DNA of 64,000 nucleotides from a candidate division Zixibacteria bacterium SM23_81 (GCA_001304015.1 LJUY01000009.1:1-64000); one strand, 5' to 3'. Shown: positions 16,268 through 25,545, counted from the first letter of the stretch. Notes: generated by a model from the sequence alone, not told the origin. Program-made: numbers and translations.

Positions 16268-17701
16268 ATGTACCGTCAGGAAAAGATCTTCAAGATTATT
16301 ATCACCTTATTGGTACCTTTCAGCGGCCTCCTTCTGGCCTGTTCCGAGCATAAGCCTTCCCAGCCTCACGGAAACCTGAGGCCAGAGACCCATCTCTCTG
16401 TCATCCTGCCGGAGGGGATGGATACTCCGGATACTACCGTGAGCAAACAGGTACTCCACTGGTGGGGCGATGATCCCGATGGCATCGTCGTCGGCTATTA
16501 CTGGGCCTGGGAGGACACCAGTTGTGATACATGTTGGACCTGGACGGTGACCAATCAAGACACGTTTCAGCTGAGGATCCTCAGCCAATACGATTCCTTC
16601 ACCTTCTACGTGAAAGCGGTGGACAACACTGCCATCTTCGACGCCTTCCCCTCGGACAGCACACCCCCTGTGGACGCCATCGGGGCCGTAGACCTCACTC
16701 CAGCCATTATGACTTTTCCCATCAAGAACTCCGCTCCGGAGATCCGGTTCCCTGCGGAACTGACTCTGAGCTACGCCCAGAACGATTACGTATCCTTTCA
16801 CATCGCCTCCTTCAACTGGGAAGGTACCGATCCCGACGGGGATGACACCATCGTGAAATACCTCTATGCCCTCGACGACACCTCAACCTGGCAGGAGCTT
16901 GTCGGATCACCACCTCAAGCCCACGTTACCCTGGAGAACATTCCCGTGGGCCAGCATCGTTTCTACGTAAAAGCCGTAGATGTGGCCGGCGCCATCAGCT
17001 CCACCATCGCCTATCCTGATTCCGAGGGCACGTGGACCGTGCAGGAGAAAACGGGCGACATTCTGTACATCGACAACAACAAGTGGGCCGAATGGTTCAA
17101 CGACGCCCGGCTATTCTACACCGGCGAGCTGGAAAGAATGGTTGGGCCCCAAGGATATTCCATCTGGATCTTCGAGGAAAGCTACCAGGTGCCGTTTTCC
17201 AAACTGGACATCACCAAGACCATGCAGCTTTTCGACGTGGTCATCTGGAACGCCGACCGGGACTCTTACCTTCTCAGGGCCTCCAGTAGCATCACCAGCT
17301 ATATCATCGGCGGCCACATGCTGATGATCACCACGGACCTGGGGGAGGGCGACTATGATAATCCTCCCTTCACTTTTGCCCACATCGACAGCATCACCAA
17401 TGAGGTGGACGAGATCGACATCGGGGATGAGCTGGAGCCTCTGGTAGACGGATATCCCCTGGTCAAAGCTAACCGTTACATCTCCCACACCCCTGAGGTG
17501 GGCTTTGGCCTGGTGCCCGACGACGAGTCTGAGGCCCTGTATCTTCTGTTGCATGAGCCCAATCCAGTGGTGGGACTGCGCTATCCCAGCGGTGGTCCCG
17601 CCTCCTTGATCTTTCTGGACTTCCAACTCCATTGGACAAACGGTCTGGGGACGGCCGGAGATCTTCTGGAGCACATCCTCACCGAGGAGTTTCAACAGTG
17701 A
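16268..17701 (+). CDS. Surface lipoprotein with FN3/Ig-like domains
   Basis: The start at 16268 is preferred over an in-frame ATG at 16247 because GCAGGAGAG lies 7 nt upstream and the protein then begins with a lipoprotein signal (lipobox LLAC, Cys near residue 25). The 477-residue product has two Ig/FN3-like domains (TVSKQVLHWWGDDPDGIV, FTFYVKAVDNTA; then FNWEGTDPDGDDTIVKYLYA, HRFYVKAVDVAG). The ~200-residue C-terminal domain beginning GDILYIDNNKWAEWFND (with FDVVIWNADRD and IIGGHMLMITTD) resembles the glutamine-amidotransferase-like fold found in exported proteins. No catalytic triad was recognised. It is in the middle of the surface operon. Confidence 0.65.
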   Translation: MYRQEKIFKIIITLLVPFSGLLLACSEHKPSQPHGNLRPETHLSVILPEGMDTPDTTVSKQVLHWWGDDPDGIVVGYYWAWEDTSCDTCWTWTVTNQDTFQLRILSQYDSFTFYVKAVDNTAIFDAFPSDSTPPVDAIGAVDLTPAIMTFPIKNSAPEIRFPAELTLSYAQNDYVSFHIASFNWEGTDPDGDDTIVKYLYALDDTSTWQELVGSPPQAHVTLENIPVGQHRFYVKAVDVAGAISSTIAYPDSEGTWTVQEKTGDILYIDNNKWAEWFNDARLFYTGELERMVGPQGYSIWIFEESYQVPFSKLDITKTMQLFDVVIWNADRDSYLLRASSSITSYIIGGHMLMITTDLGEGDYDNPPFTFAHIDSITNEVDEIDIGDELEPLVDGYPLVKANRYISHTPEVGFGLVPDDESEALYLLLHEPNPVVGLRYPSGGPASLIFLDFQLHWTNGLGTAGDLLEHILTEEFQQ

Positions 17702-17729
17702 CGAGGCCTTTTTCCTGTGAGGAGTATCT

Positions 17730-20471
17730 ATGAATTTCTTTACCACATGGAATAGCGCGTGCCGCACACGGCGATCTCTTCCTCTGATTGGTCTTTTCCT
17801 GCTGGCTATGCTGACCTGGATACATCTGGTAGAGGCCAAAGAAACGGGCAGTGTGGTGGGCACGGTCATCGACGCCGAGACAAAGGTACCGCTGCCCGGG
17901 GTGAATATCGTCGTCAAAGGAACCTACCTGGGCGCGGCTACGGATGCTGACGGACGGTACCTCATCCCCGAGATTCCCACGGGAGACTTCACCTTTGAGG
18001 TTTCCATGATCGGCTACACCATCCAGCAGAAAACGGGCATTAAGATTTTGACAGATGAGACCATCGTCGTGGACTTCGTCTTGGAGCCCACTACCCTGGC
18101 ATTGGGCCAGGAAATTACGGTCATCGGTGAAAAACCCCTCATGGAGGTCGACATCACCTCCTCCACCCGAAGCATCTCCGCCGATGAGATCCAGGCTTCT
18201 GTGGTTGAGAACGTCAGCGACGTGGTCAGTCAGCAGTTGGGAGTGGTTGAGGAGGAGGGCGCCCTGCATATCCGAGGCGGCAGATCACACGAGAGTCTGT
18301 TCCTTGTAGATGGGGTAGCCATCCGCGATCCCCTTTCGGGAGCTGCCTACGGCCTACAGGTGAGCGCCGATGCCATAGCCGAAATCGAGGTGATCACTGG
18401 CGGTTTCAACGCTGAATACGGTCAGGCCATGTCCGGTGTGGTCCAAATCAAAACTCGCGAAGGCGGCTCTGAGTATCACGGCAGTGCCACCGTGAAGAGC
18501 GACCACATCCTGGGCCTAGACTACTTCAACACCGACATAATGGAATTTAACCTCCACGGCCCGGAACATCTTCTCTCCTGGTTCCTGCCCGGGGATGTGA
18601 CCTTCATGATCAACGGATATGGCTTCTTCTCGGACACATACCTGCCCCACGCCAAACGTCTTTACTCCTCCCAATATGGGGGAACTCGTTTCGCTCCCCG
18701 GGAGGAAAATGACTGGTCCGGGCTGGCCAAGATCACCTGGAAGATCGACCCCACGCATAAGTTATCGGCTACTTACAATCGGTCCCTAAAAATCAACCAG
18801 GGTTATTTTTCCGAATATGGTGGTTTCCCCTACCGCTACAGCCAGAATCTGGATAACTTCAACACCTATACCCAGGAAGCCATCGGGATCAACCTAAGCT
18901 GGACCCACACCATAAGCCCCACCACCTTCTACGAGACGGTCCTGAGCCGATTCTACACCAGTCTCCATTACGATGTGGCCGGAAAACACTGGTCTGAATA
19001 TATCATGACCGACGATCAGCTACCAGTCAATACAGATTCTTTGGGCCAGGTGGAGGTGGGCGACGGCTTCTATGACTGGGGAGATGCCCCTTACTGGCAC
19101 GACCATTATGTGGAGACTTACACCTTCAAGGGAGACCTGACCAGCCAGATTTCCCATCGCCATCAGCTAAAAACGGGTACCGAGCTGAGTACCACCGAGA
19201 TGCAGCTGGTGGACATCTACAAACCCTGGCTGGGCGAGACAGGTCTGGGCCTTAACCACGACCTATACCGGGTTTATCCCCACAACGGGGCCTTCTATAT
19301 CCAGGATAAAATCGTCTACGAGGGCCTGATCGTCAATGTAGGCCTGCGGTACGATTATTGGTTCCCGGGCAAATACGTGGAGGATGCCATCAACGACCCG
19401 GAGGCGGTGACCATCAGCGATGCCGCTCGAGAGAAGTTCAAAAAAGAGACTTTCCAGCTCTTCGGGCGCCGCGGCAAAGGTCATTTGAGCCCCCGGCTGG
19501 GCATCTCCCATCCCGTTTCCGATAACGACATGCTTTTTCTCTCCTACGGTCACTTTTCCCAATTGCCAAAGTACCAATATATTTACGCCAAGCTTACTTC
19601 CCGGTCCATGAGCACCTATCAGCTCTTTGGCAATCCCAACCTCAATTCCACCATCACCGTGGCCTACGAGATGGGTATCAAGCACAAGTTCAGCGAGAAC
19701 CAGATGATCAGCCTCACGGCTTTCTATAAAGACATCTTCGATTATCCCACCTCCCTGCGTGTGGAGGCGGACAATCCCCGCTTAGGCAACATCAGCTACC
19801 TGATGTACTTCAATATGGACTTTGCCCGGGCTCGGGGTGTGGAGATCGAGCTGAAAAGACGGCACAGCCATTATCTTTCCGGAACGATGAACTTCGCTTA
19901 CTCCATGGCCACGGGGAAAAGCTCCACTCCCGACGACGCTCTGCTGGTGGCCGCCGGAAGGCTACGAGAAAAGACCCTGAAGGAGGATTTCCTTAATTGG
20001 GACCGGCCCATACATTTCGCCATCAACGTCACCTTCCGGGCGGGAGAAAACGAGCATCCCAATCTGTTCGGGATAAAGCTGCCCGACAACTGGGCTGTCA
20101 ACCTGCGCTGGCAAACTCAATCCGGCAAGAGATATCGGCCCGTGGAGCGTAAGGAAGATTCTAATTCTCAGCCCTACGATGACTACGGTGAGCGTAATGC
20201 CGAGGTGGGGAAACATTGGGAGTGGCTAGATATCAAGATCGAAAAAGACTTCCGATGGGGCCCCATTTGGACGACCCTTTTCCTTGAGGGCAAGAACGTG
20301 CTGAACAACAAAAACCCTCGCCTGATCAACCCTCTAACGGGTCGGGCCTGGGAACAGGGAGATCCCATCCCCATCAGCTGGGCCAATGATCCCGATGACC
20401 TGCCTCCCTGGAACCCGTCACGCTATAGGGAGCCCAGGAACCTGCGCCTGGGTTTGTCCGTCAGCTGGTAG
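17730..20471 (+). CDS. TonB-dependent receptor with carboxypeptidase-regulatory domain
   Basis: 913 residues with a signal peptide at about 1-35. Residues 37-125 form a CarboxypepD_reg-like domain (GSVVGTVIDAETKVPLPGV, GAATDADGRYLIPEIPTG). Residues ~128-240 form the plug (SADEIQASVVENVSDV, LHIRGGRSHESLFLVDG, IAEIEVITGGFNAEYGQAMSG). From about 250 to the end is a 22-strand-type barrel ending LRLGLSVSW. The N-terminal domain is typical of SusC-like and other FCB receptors. The substrate is unknown, and no SusD partner lies next to it. The ribosome site is GAGGAG. Neighbouring propeller and PorV-like proteins suggest the operon handles a bulky extracellular substrate. Confidence 0.85.
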   Translation: MNFFTTWNSACRTRRSLPLIGLFLLAMLTWIHLVEAKETGSVVGTVIDAETKVPLPGVNIVVKGTYLGAATDADGRYLIPEIPTGDFTFEVSMIGYTIQQKTGIKILTDETIVVDFVLEPTTLALGQEITVIGEKPLMEVDITSSTRSISADEIQASVVENVSDVVSQQLGVVEEEGALHIRGGRSHESLFLVDGVAIRDPLSGAAYGLQVSADAIAEIEVITGGFNAEYGQAMSGVVQIKTREGGSEYHGSATVKSDHILGLDYFNTDIMEFNLHGPEHLLSWFLPGDVTFMINGYGFFSDTYLPHAKRLYSSQYGGTRFAPREENDWSGLAKITWKIDPTHKLSATYNRSLKINQGYFSEYGGFPYRYSQNLDNFNTYTQEAIGINLSWTHTISPTTFYETVLSRFYTSLHYDVAGKHWSEYIMTDDQLPVNTDSLGQVEVGDGFYDWGDAPYWHDHYVETYTFKGDLTSQISHRHQLKTGTELSTTEMQLVDIYKPWLGETGLGLNHDLYRVYPHNGAFYIQDKIVYEGLIVNVGLRYDYWFPGKYVEDAINDPEAVTISDAAREKFKKETFQLFGRRGKGHLSPRLGISHPVSDNDMLFLSYGHFSQLPKYQYIYAKLTSRSMSTYQLFGNPNLNSTITVAYEMGIKHKFSENQMISLTAFYKDIFDYPTSLRVEADNPRLGNISYLMYFNMDFARARGVEIELKRRHSHYLSGTMNFAYSMATGKSSTPDDALLVAAGRLREKTLKEDFLNWDRPIHFAINVTFRAGENEHPNLFGIKLPDNWAVNLRWQTQSGKRYRPVERKEDSNSQPYDDYGERNAEVGKHWEWLDIKIEKDFRWGPIWTTLFLEGKNVLNNKNPRLINPLTGRAWEQGDPIPISWANDPDDLPPWNPSRYREPRNLRLGLSVSW

Positions 20472-20481
20472 GAGCAGCCCC

Positions 20482-21480
20482 ATGAAGAAAATAACCACCA
20501 CCGCCTTCATAATGGTCCTTGTCCTGATGCCCGGAGTCGCCTTCGCATGGCAGCCCTTCGTCAGCATGGGCGGCCAGCGAGCGGGCACCTCTTCGGCCCA
20601 GTTCCTGAAGATCGGCGTGGGAGCCAGGGCTGCTGGCCTGGGCGAGGCCTTCGTAGCCATGGCTGACGATGCCTCGACCCTCTACTGGAATCCCGCTGGG
20701 GTGGCCCTCCTCTCGGGAACTCAGGTGCACTTCACCCACGTCAGGTGGCCCGCGGACATTGAATATGAGTTCGTTGGCCTCACCAGGAGCATCTCCGGGA
20801 TTGGATCCATCGGGCTCAGCTTTGCCTCCCTGCACATGGATGATATGGAGGTAACCACTGAGTTTCAGCCCCATGGCACAGGTGAATACTTCACCTATGG
20901 CGATTTTTTAGGGGCTCTGACCTATGCCCGTCGACTGACGGATCGGTTCACTTTCGGGATCAGCCTCAAGTACATCCAGGAGGATCTGGCCGATTTGACC
21001 ACCCATGGCTGGGTGGTGGACATGGGCACCTATTATCGCACCGGCTTCAAGAGCCTGCGCATCGCCGCCAACTTGGCCAATTTCGGAACCAACCTGCGGC
21101 CCGACGGAACCTTTCGGGGTTACGATGAACAGGGCGTGTGGGGTGAGCGCCGGTATGAGGCCTTTGCTCCGCCCACCGTCTTCCGGCTGGGCACGGCCAT
21201 GGAGCTTCTGGACCGGGACGATCATCGTTTGACTTGCTGCTTCGCCATGAACCACCCTGTGGACAACGCCGAGAACGCCTCTGTGGGCCTGGAGTATCAG
21301 CTCTGGAAAGCCCTCTCCACTCGGATTGGCTACAAGTTCAACTATGACGAGGAACGGCTCACCCTGGGTGCTGGATGGCAGCTGCCCTTGTGGTCCACTC
21401 AGACAAAGATAGATTACGCCTATACCGATTTCGGATTGTTGGACTCGGCCCACCGATTCTCATTCGATTTCTCTTTCTAA
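20482..21480 (+). CDS. PorV/PorQ-like outer-membrane protein
   Basis: 332 residues. An open frame extends back to 20386 inside the receptor gene, but ATG 20482 is preferred: TAGGAG lies upstream and a signal peptide follows at once (residues 1-22, ending AFA). The motifs SSAQFLKIGVGARAAGLGEA, DDASTLYWNPAG and TYARRLTDRFTFGISLKYIQ, with a final alternating strand FSFDFSF, are those of the PorV/PorQ (UPF0164) family of FadL-like barrels. PorV shuttles sorting-domain cargo to the type IX attachment complex. Its place among sorting-domain genes fits such a role. It starts 10 bp after the receptor stop. Confidence 0.8.
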   Translation: MKKITTTAFIMVLVLMPGVAFAWQPFVSMGGQRAGTSSAQFLKIGVGARAAGLGEAFVAMADDASTLYWNPAGVALLSGTQVHFTHVRWPADIEYEFVGLTRSISGIGSIGLSFASLHMDDMEVTTEFQPHGTGEYFTYGDFLGALTYARRLTDRFTFGISLKYIQEDLADLTTHGWVVDMGTYYRTGFKSLRIAANLANFGTNLRPDGTFRGYDEQGVWGERRYEAFAPPTVFRLGTAMELLDRDDHRLTCCFAMNHPVDNAENASVGLEYQLWKALSTRIGYKFNYDEERLTLGAGWQLPLWSTQTKIDYAYTDFGLLDSAHRFSFDFSF

Positions 21481-21498
21481 TAGGAAGAGAGCACCACC

Positions 21499-22464
21499 AT
21501 GAAATATGGTCTACAAACATCTCTTCTCGCTGTGGTCATATTCGTCGCGACGGCCGGATGCGGCAAGAAGATGAAGCTCCCCACGGAGACCCCTCTGGAC
21601 AAATGGGGGGCTGGTGACACCACTTATGTGCGCATCAATCCACCATGGAATGCCAACCACCCGTATGGCCAAGCATTCCAGAGCCCCAGAGACGTCATCG
21701 TAGGCCGAGACGGGAACATCTACGTGGCCGATAGCCTGTTCATCTGGCAATTGAATCGGGCTGGCCAAGTTCAACGTAAGTATCTGGTGCCCGGACTGGA
21801 GGACATCAAGGCCATTGGTCAGGATCTCACCGGCAAAATCTACGCGGTCCGCGGGGACTCCAATGTGTACAAACTGGATGGCACGTTCTTCGTCTCCCAT
21901 CGAAAAGCTCGATACACGGGATTGGCCGTAGACGACGAGAACTGGATTTATCTGGCCGACTCGGGACGACAGATGCTGCTGAAATTCTTCACCGAAGATC
22001 CCTCAATGGCGGATACCCTGGCCACCTACGGTTCAGGAGGCGGCACCGTCGACCACCCCCGGGGCGTTACCATCGACGCCTTGTTAAACGTCTACTTCGC
22101 CCAGGAGGGGGGTAGCTTTCACGTTCAGAAGCTTCGGCCTTTCGGAGACGACTACCTGCCGGCCGTCTATTTCGGCCTGGAGGGTGACTCTCTGAAGGAG
22201 TTCATCACTCCCCAGGATGTGGCCGTGGACTTGGATGGCTATATCTACGTGGCCGATACGGGAAACCATCGCATCCAAAAATTCACCTCTCATGCAGGTC
22301 TAAAAATCGCCTTCGGGGATAGCGGCTCCGCCGGAGATCAATTCATCTTCCCGGCGGGCATCGCCGTGGATGAGGATCTGATCCTGTACATCGCCGATAC
22401 CGGCAATAACCGAGTGGAGCGTTATCAGCTCTCCACCGAGGTGGATATCCCCGAAGAGCCCTGA
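21499..22464 (+). CDS. NHL-repeat lipoprotein
   Basis: 321 residues with a lipoprotein signal (VATAGC, acylated Cys21). From residue ~50 onward there are NHL-type blades: SPRDVIVGRDGNIYVADS, GLAVDDENWIYLADSG, HPRGVTIDALLNVYFAQ, TPQDVAVDLDGYIYVADTGN, FPAGIAVDEDLILYIADTGN. This gives a six-bladed propeller anchored in a membrane. It is the last gene of the surface operon, 18 bp after the PorV-like gene. A binding or scaffold role is inferred; no enzymatic signature is seen. Confidence 0.8.
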   Translation: MKYGLQTSLLAVVIFVATAGCGKKMKLPTETPLDKWGAGDTTYVRINPPWNANHPYGQAFQSPRDVIVGRDGNIYVADSLFIWQLNRAGQVQRKYLVPGLEDIKAIGQDLTGKIYAVRGDSNVYKLDGTFFVSHRKARYTGLAVDDENWIYLADSGRQMLLKFFTEDPSMADTLATYGSGGGTVDHPRGVTIDALLNVYFAQEGGSFHVQKLRPFGDDYLPAVYFGLEGDSLKEFITPQDVAVDLDGYIYVADTGNHRIQKFTSHAGLKIAFGDSGSAGDQFIFPAGIAVDEDLILYIADTGNNRVERYQLSTEVDIPEEP

Positions 22465-22499
22465 TCATCCCTGATAAAAATTTCATGGTCCCGATTCTC

Positions 22500-22520
22500 A
22501 CTTAAAGGAGTGCTTTAAGT
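22500..22520 (+). promoter_or_regulatory. Hairpin around the ribosome site of the GlmU-like gene
   Basis: ACTTAAAG (22500-22507), loop GAGTG, CTTTAAGT (22513-22520) is a perfect 8-bp inverted repeat ending one base before the ATG. The Shine-Dalgarno AAAGGAG (22504-22510) is half in the stem and half in the loop. Confidence 0.5.
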
Positions 22521-23771
22521 ATGGCGGCTATTCTCTGCCTCTTCGAAGATCCCGGCTATCGGAAACTTCTCCCTCTGGCATACACCCGGCCAGTCTACGA
22601 TCTGCAGTGCGGAACCTGCACCCTGGGCGAAAAGATCACTCGCCAATACACGCAGACCACCATCGTGGCACACTGTCGACCGGAGTTGGCCGCGGTTGTG
22701 AAAAAGGTCTATCCAAAACTTCCTGTCAACGAGCTGCCCCGCGAGGCCTGCTTGTTGATCAACGGCCGCCTTCTGGCAGATGAAACCCTCAACGTGAAGA
22801 TCCCGCAGGAGGGGGAAGACTGCCTGTTTACATCTGGCGACACCCTCGTGGCGGCCCGAGTCAGCGGTAAAAATCTCGAAGGGCTGCGCTCCAAAATGGA
22901 CTCAGGTCCTATTACCCCCGACCTGTTGCCCGTTGACCGAACCCAGGAGGTTGAGGTTCAGCTGATTGAATACCCATGGGATCTAGTACACCAAAATGGT
23001 CCACAAATCGAGGCTGACTGGGAGCTTTCTGGCTATCATGGGCAGATCGAGGGTCACATATATGATGGCGCAATCCTGATGAACCGCGACGAGATCTTCA
23101 TAGGTCAGGGAGCTAAGGTCAAGCCGGGAGCAATACTGGATGCTGAAAAAGGCCCTGTCATCATCGAGCCCGGGGCGACCATTTTTCCCAACGCCGCCAT
23201 CGAGGGGCCAGCTTTCATCGGCGAAAAAAGCCTCATCAAGATCGGGGCCAAGATCTACGAAGGCACCAGCATCGGAGAGGTGTGCAAGGTGGGCGGCGAG
23301 CTGGAGGAGACCATCGTCCACAGCTACAGCAATAAGCAGCACGACGGCTTTCTAGGTCACTCCTATCTGGGGATGTGGGTCAACCTGGGCGCTGACACGA
23401 ACAACAGCGATCTGAAGAATAATTATGGCAACGTGAAGGTATATGTGGACGGGGAGATGGTGGACTCGGGCTCCATGTTTGTGGGATTGACTATGGGAGA
23501 CCACTCCAAATCGGGCATCAACACCATGTTCAACACGGGCACCGTGGTCGGTGTGAGCTGCAATGTCTACGGCGGCGGGTTCCCTCCCAAGTTCATCCCC
23601 TCTTTCACCTGGGGAGGAGCCGAGGGATTGGTGGAATACCGGTTGGACAAGGCCTTGGAGACGGCTCGGGCGGTGATGAACCGCAGAAAGATCGACCTAA
23701 CAGCCGCAGATGAGAAGCTGATCAGGGGGATCTTTGAGGCTACGGCGAAGGAGAGGGCTAATTTGAAATAA
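22521..23771 (+). CDS. GlmU-like putative sugar nucleotidyltransferase
   Basis: 416 residues. The N-terminal half (ILCLFEDPGYRKLLPLAYTR, YDLQCGTCTLGEKI, LLINGRLLADE) matches the alternative bacterial GlmU family of Bacteroidetes-type genomes rather than E. coli GlmU. The C-terminal half (about 190-380) is a left-handed beta-helix of hexapeptides (FIGQGAKVKPGAILDAEKG, GATIFPNAAIEGPAFIG) ending in an acyltransferase-type GHSYLGMWVNLGADTNNSDL stretch. The predicted activity is sugar-1-phosphate acetylation and/or UDP transfer in the cytoplasm. It follows the surface operon by 56 bp but has its own hairpin-masked ribosome site and a downstream terminator. Confidence 0.75.
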   Translation: MAAILCLFEDPGYRKLLPLAYTRPVYDLQCGTCTLGEKITRQYTQTTIVAHCRPELAAVVKKVYPKLPVNELPREACLLINGRLLADETLNVKIPQEGEDCLFTSGDTLVAARVSGKNLEGLRSKMDSGPITPDLLPVDRTQEVEVQLIEYPWDLVHQNGPQIEADWELSGYHGQIEGHIYDGAILMNRDEIFIGQGAKVKPGAILDAEKGPVIIEPGATIFPNAAIEGPAFIGEKSLIKIGAKIYEGTSIGEVCKVGGELEETIVHSYSNKQHDGFLGHSYLGMWVNLGADTNNSDLKNNYGNVKVYVDGEMVDSGSMFVGLTMGDHSKSGINTMFNTGTVVGVSCNVYGGGFPPKFIPSFTWGGAEGLVEYRLDKALETARAVMNRRKIDLTAADEKLIRGIFEATAKERANLK

Positions 23772-23811
23772 TCCCCAAAAGAGCAAGTGCTAAAAAAAGA
23801 TCGAAAGTCCA

Positions 23812-23842
23812 AAAAGCCTGGTCTCACCATCCGGGCTTTTTC
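23812..23842 (+). terminator. Rho-independent terminator after the GlmU-like gene
   Basis: AAAAGCCTGG (23812-23821) and CCGGGCTTTT (23831-23840) pair with one G-T; the second arm ends in a short T run. Confidence 0.7.
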
Positions 23843-23925
23843 CATGTTCGGTCAAATCGTTCCCCCTTTCTAGAGGCCCACGACCTTCTCCTGGAAAATC
23901 CCCAGGGAAAAGGGAAAATAATCCC

Positions 23926-23954
23926 TTGACATCTAGGTCAGTAGTTACTACCAT
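23926..23954 (+). promoter_or_regulatory. Sigma-70 promoter of the corrinoid operon, with internal palindrome
   Basis: TTGACA at 23926-23931, a 17-bp spacer and TACCAT at 23949-23954. The spacer and the edge of the -10 contain GTAGTTACTAC (23941-23951), a symmetric 5+1+5 site that could be an operator. Confidence 0.6.
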
Positions 23955-24019
23955 AAAAGACTTCGAGGAAGGGAAGATTTAGGGGCTAGTGTCAGACTTA
24001 AACCAGCATCGGAAAAGAA

Positions 24020-24682
24020 ATGTCAGGTCTCGCCCAAATCTCGCAGCGCCTCATCGGAGGGGATATCCAAGGGGTTCTGGACCTTGCGGCAGAAGCCCTG
24101 AGCGCCGGCGTTCCGGCCCAGGACATCCTCAACCAAGGACTGTTGCCGGGAATGAAGGTGGTGGGTGAGAAATTTAAAAAGAACCTCATCTACATACCGG
24201 AAGTGGTCCTGTCGGCCAAGGCCATGCAGGCCGCAATGGAGCTTCTTCGCCCTCACTTGGAGGCCGGGCAGATAAAACCAATGGCCACCGTGGTTATCGG
24301 CACGGTCCAGGGAGATCTTCACGATATCGGTAAAAATCTGGTGGCCATGATGTTCAAGGGGTCCGGCTTTGAGGTGGTTGATCTGGGCATCGACGTGAGC
24401 CCCGAGCAGTTTGTTCAGGAAGCGGCCCGGAGAAAGGCCCATATATTAGCCCTCTCGGCCCTGCTGACCACCTCCATGCCCAACATGAAAAAGACCCTGG
24501 ATCTCCTCTCGGAGAGGGGCCTTCGAGGGGGATTGATCACCATGGTAGGAGGCGCTCCCCTGACCCAGGCGTACGCCGACCAGATTGGAGCCGATGGATA
24601 TGCCCAAAACGCCAGCCTGGCTGTGGAGAGGGTCAAAGAGCTGTTGAAATCGAGAACTCCTCAATCCTCTCAGGAGTCGTAG
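24020..24682 (+). CDS. Corrinoid (B12)-binding methyl-carrier protein
   Basis: 220 residues, the normal length for MtbC/MtgC-type corrinoid proteins. Residues 1-85 are the helical cap (DILNQGLLPGMKVVGEKF, YIPEVVLSAKAM). Residues 88-215 are the Rossmann-type B12 domain with GDLHDIGKN (D99-x-H101-x2-G104; His101 is the lower cobalt ligand) and MVGGAPLTQAYADQIGADGY. It carries a methyl group between a substrate methyltransferase and the pterin methyltransferase encoded next door. No substrate-specific MttB/MtgB-type partner is in the window. First gene of the operon, downstream of the promoter at 23926. Confidence 0.9.
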   Translation: MSGLAQISQRLIGGDIQGVLDLAAEALSAGVPAQDILNQGLLPGMKVVGEKFKKNLIYIPEVVLSAKAMQAAMELLRPHLEAGQIKPMATVVIGTVQGDLHDIGKNLVAMMFKGSGFEVVDLGIDVSPEQFVQEAARRKAHILALSALLTTSMPNMKKTLDLLSERGLRGGLITMVGGAPLTQAYADQIGADGYAQNASLAVERVKELLKSRTPQSSQES

Positions 24683-24686
24683 CCAC

Positions 24687-25484
24687 ATGATCATCGTGGG
24701 AGAACTGATCAACGGCACTCGTCAGGCCATCGCCAAAGCCGTGGCCCAGCGGGATGCCAAGACCATCTTGAACGTGGCCCAAAAGCAGGTGGAAGCCGGC
24801 GCTCATTTGCTGGACATCAACGCTGGAACCGATCCGGATCGAGAAGTTGAAGATCTCCTCTGGCTCCTGGAAGTGGTCTTGGAAAATTTGGACGTCCCCC
24901 TGTGCATTGACAGCCCCAATTTTCAAGCCATGGAGATTGGCCTCAAAAAAGCCCAACAGCGAGCCGCGATGATCAACTCCATCACCGGGGAGACTCAACG
25001 ACTGGAGGCGTTCCTTCCCCTCATCAAGACGTGCCAAAGCCAGATCATCATCCTATGCATGGACGACTCTGGAATCCCGGAGACGCCAGGGGGACGTCTG
25101 GAAATAGCCGCTAATCTAGTAGAGAAGCTGACCGCCCACGGCGTTCAGGCCAGTCGGCTCTTTTTTGATCCCATCATTCGCCCGGTCAGCACTGATTTCC
25201 AGGCTGGACAGATTCCCCGGGACACGCTGAGATTGATCAAGAAAGAACTGCCCGGGGTCAACACCATCTGCGGCTTAAGCAACATCTCCTTTGGTCTCCC
25301 TCAGCGGCAGCTGCTCAACCGCAATTATCTCACAATTCTATTGGCCGAGGGTCTCGATGCAGCCATCCTCGATCCCACCGACGGTGCTCTGATGGCCAAT
25401 TTAGCTACCACTCAAGCTTTGTTGGGCAAAGATAAACACTGCCTGAACTACATCTCCGCCTATCGAGAGGGCAAGCTGGCGTAA
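24687..25484 (+). CDS. Methyltetrahydrofolate:corrinoid methyltransferase (pterin-binding)
   Basis: 265 residues forming a pterin-binding TIM barrel: VGELINGTR at the N-terminus, GAHLLDINAGT (about 38-48), CIDSPNFQAMEIGL, INSITGE (about 96-102), FDPIIRPVS, and CGLSNISFGLPQR (about 197-209). This is the AcsE/MtgA type that moves a methyl between tetrahydrofolate and a corrinoid protein. It starts 4 bp after the corrinoid gene (AGGAG ribosome site), so the two proteins surely work together. Direction (methyl onto or off folate) is not shown by the sequence. The lack of other MetH domains rules out a full methionine synthase. Confidence 0.88.
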   Translation: MIIVGELINGTRQAIAKAVAQRDAKTILNVAQKQVEAGAHLLDINAGTDPDREVEDLLWLLEVVLENLDVPLCIDSPNFQAMEIGLKKAQQRAAMINSITGETQRLEAFLPLIKTCQSQIIILCMDDSGIPETPGGRLEIAANLVEKLTAHGVQASRLFFDPIIRPVSTDFQAGQIPRDTLRLIKKELPGVNTICGLSNISFGLPQRQLLNRNYLTILLAEGLDAAILDPTDGALMANLATTQALLGKDKHCLNYISAYREGKLA

Positions 25485-25545
25485 AACCATTGGGAGTCCC
25501 AGGGCCAAGGCTTGAACTCCATTCGCCAAAAAGGGAGAAATTGCG

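Noticed and set aside
20386-20481. Upstream part of the PorV-like frame inside the receptor gene
   Set aside because: The ATG at 20482 has a ribosome site and begins the signal peptide; the upstream residues are receptor sequence in another frame.
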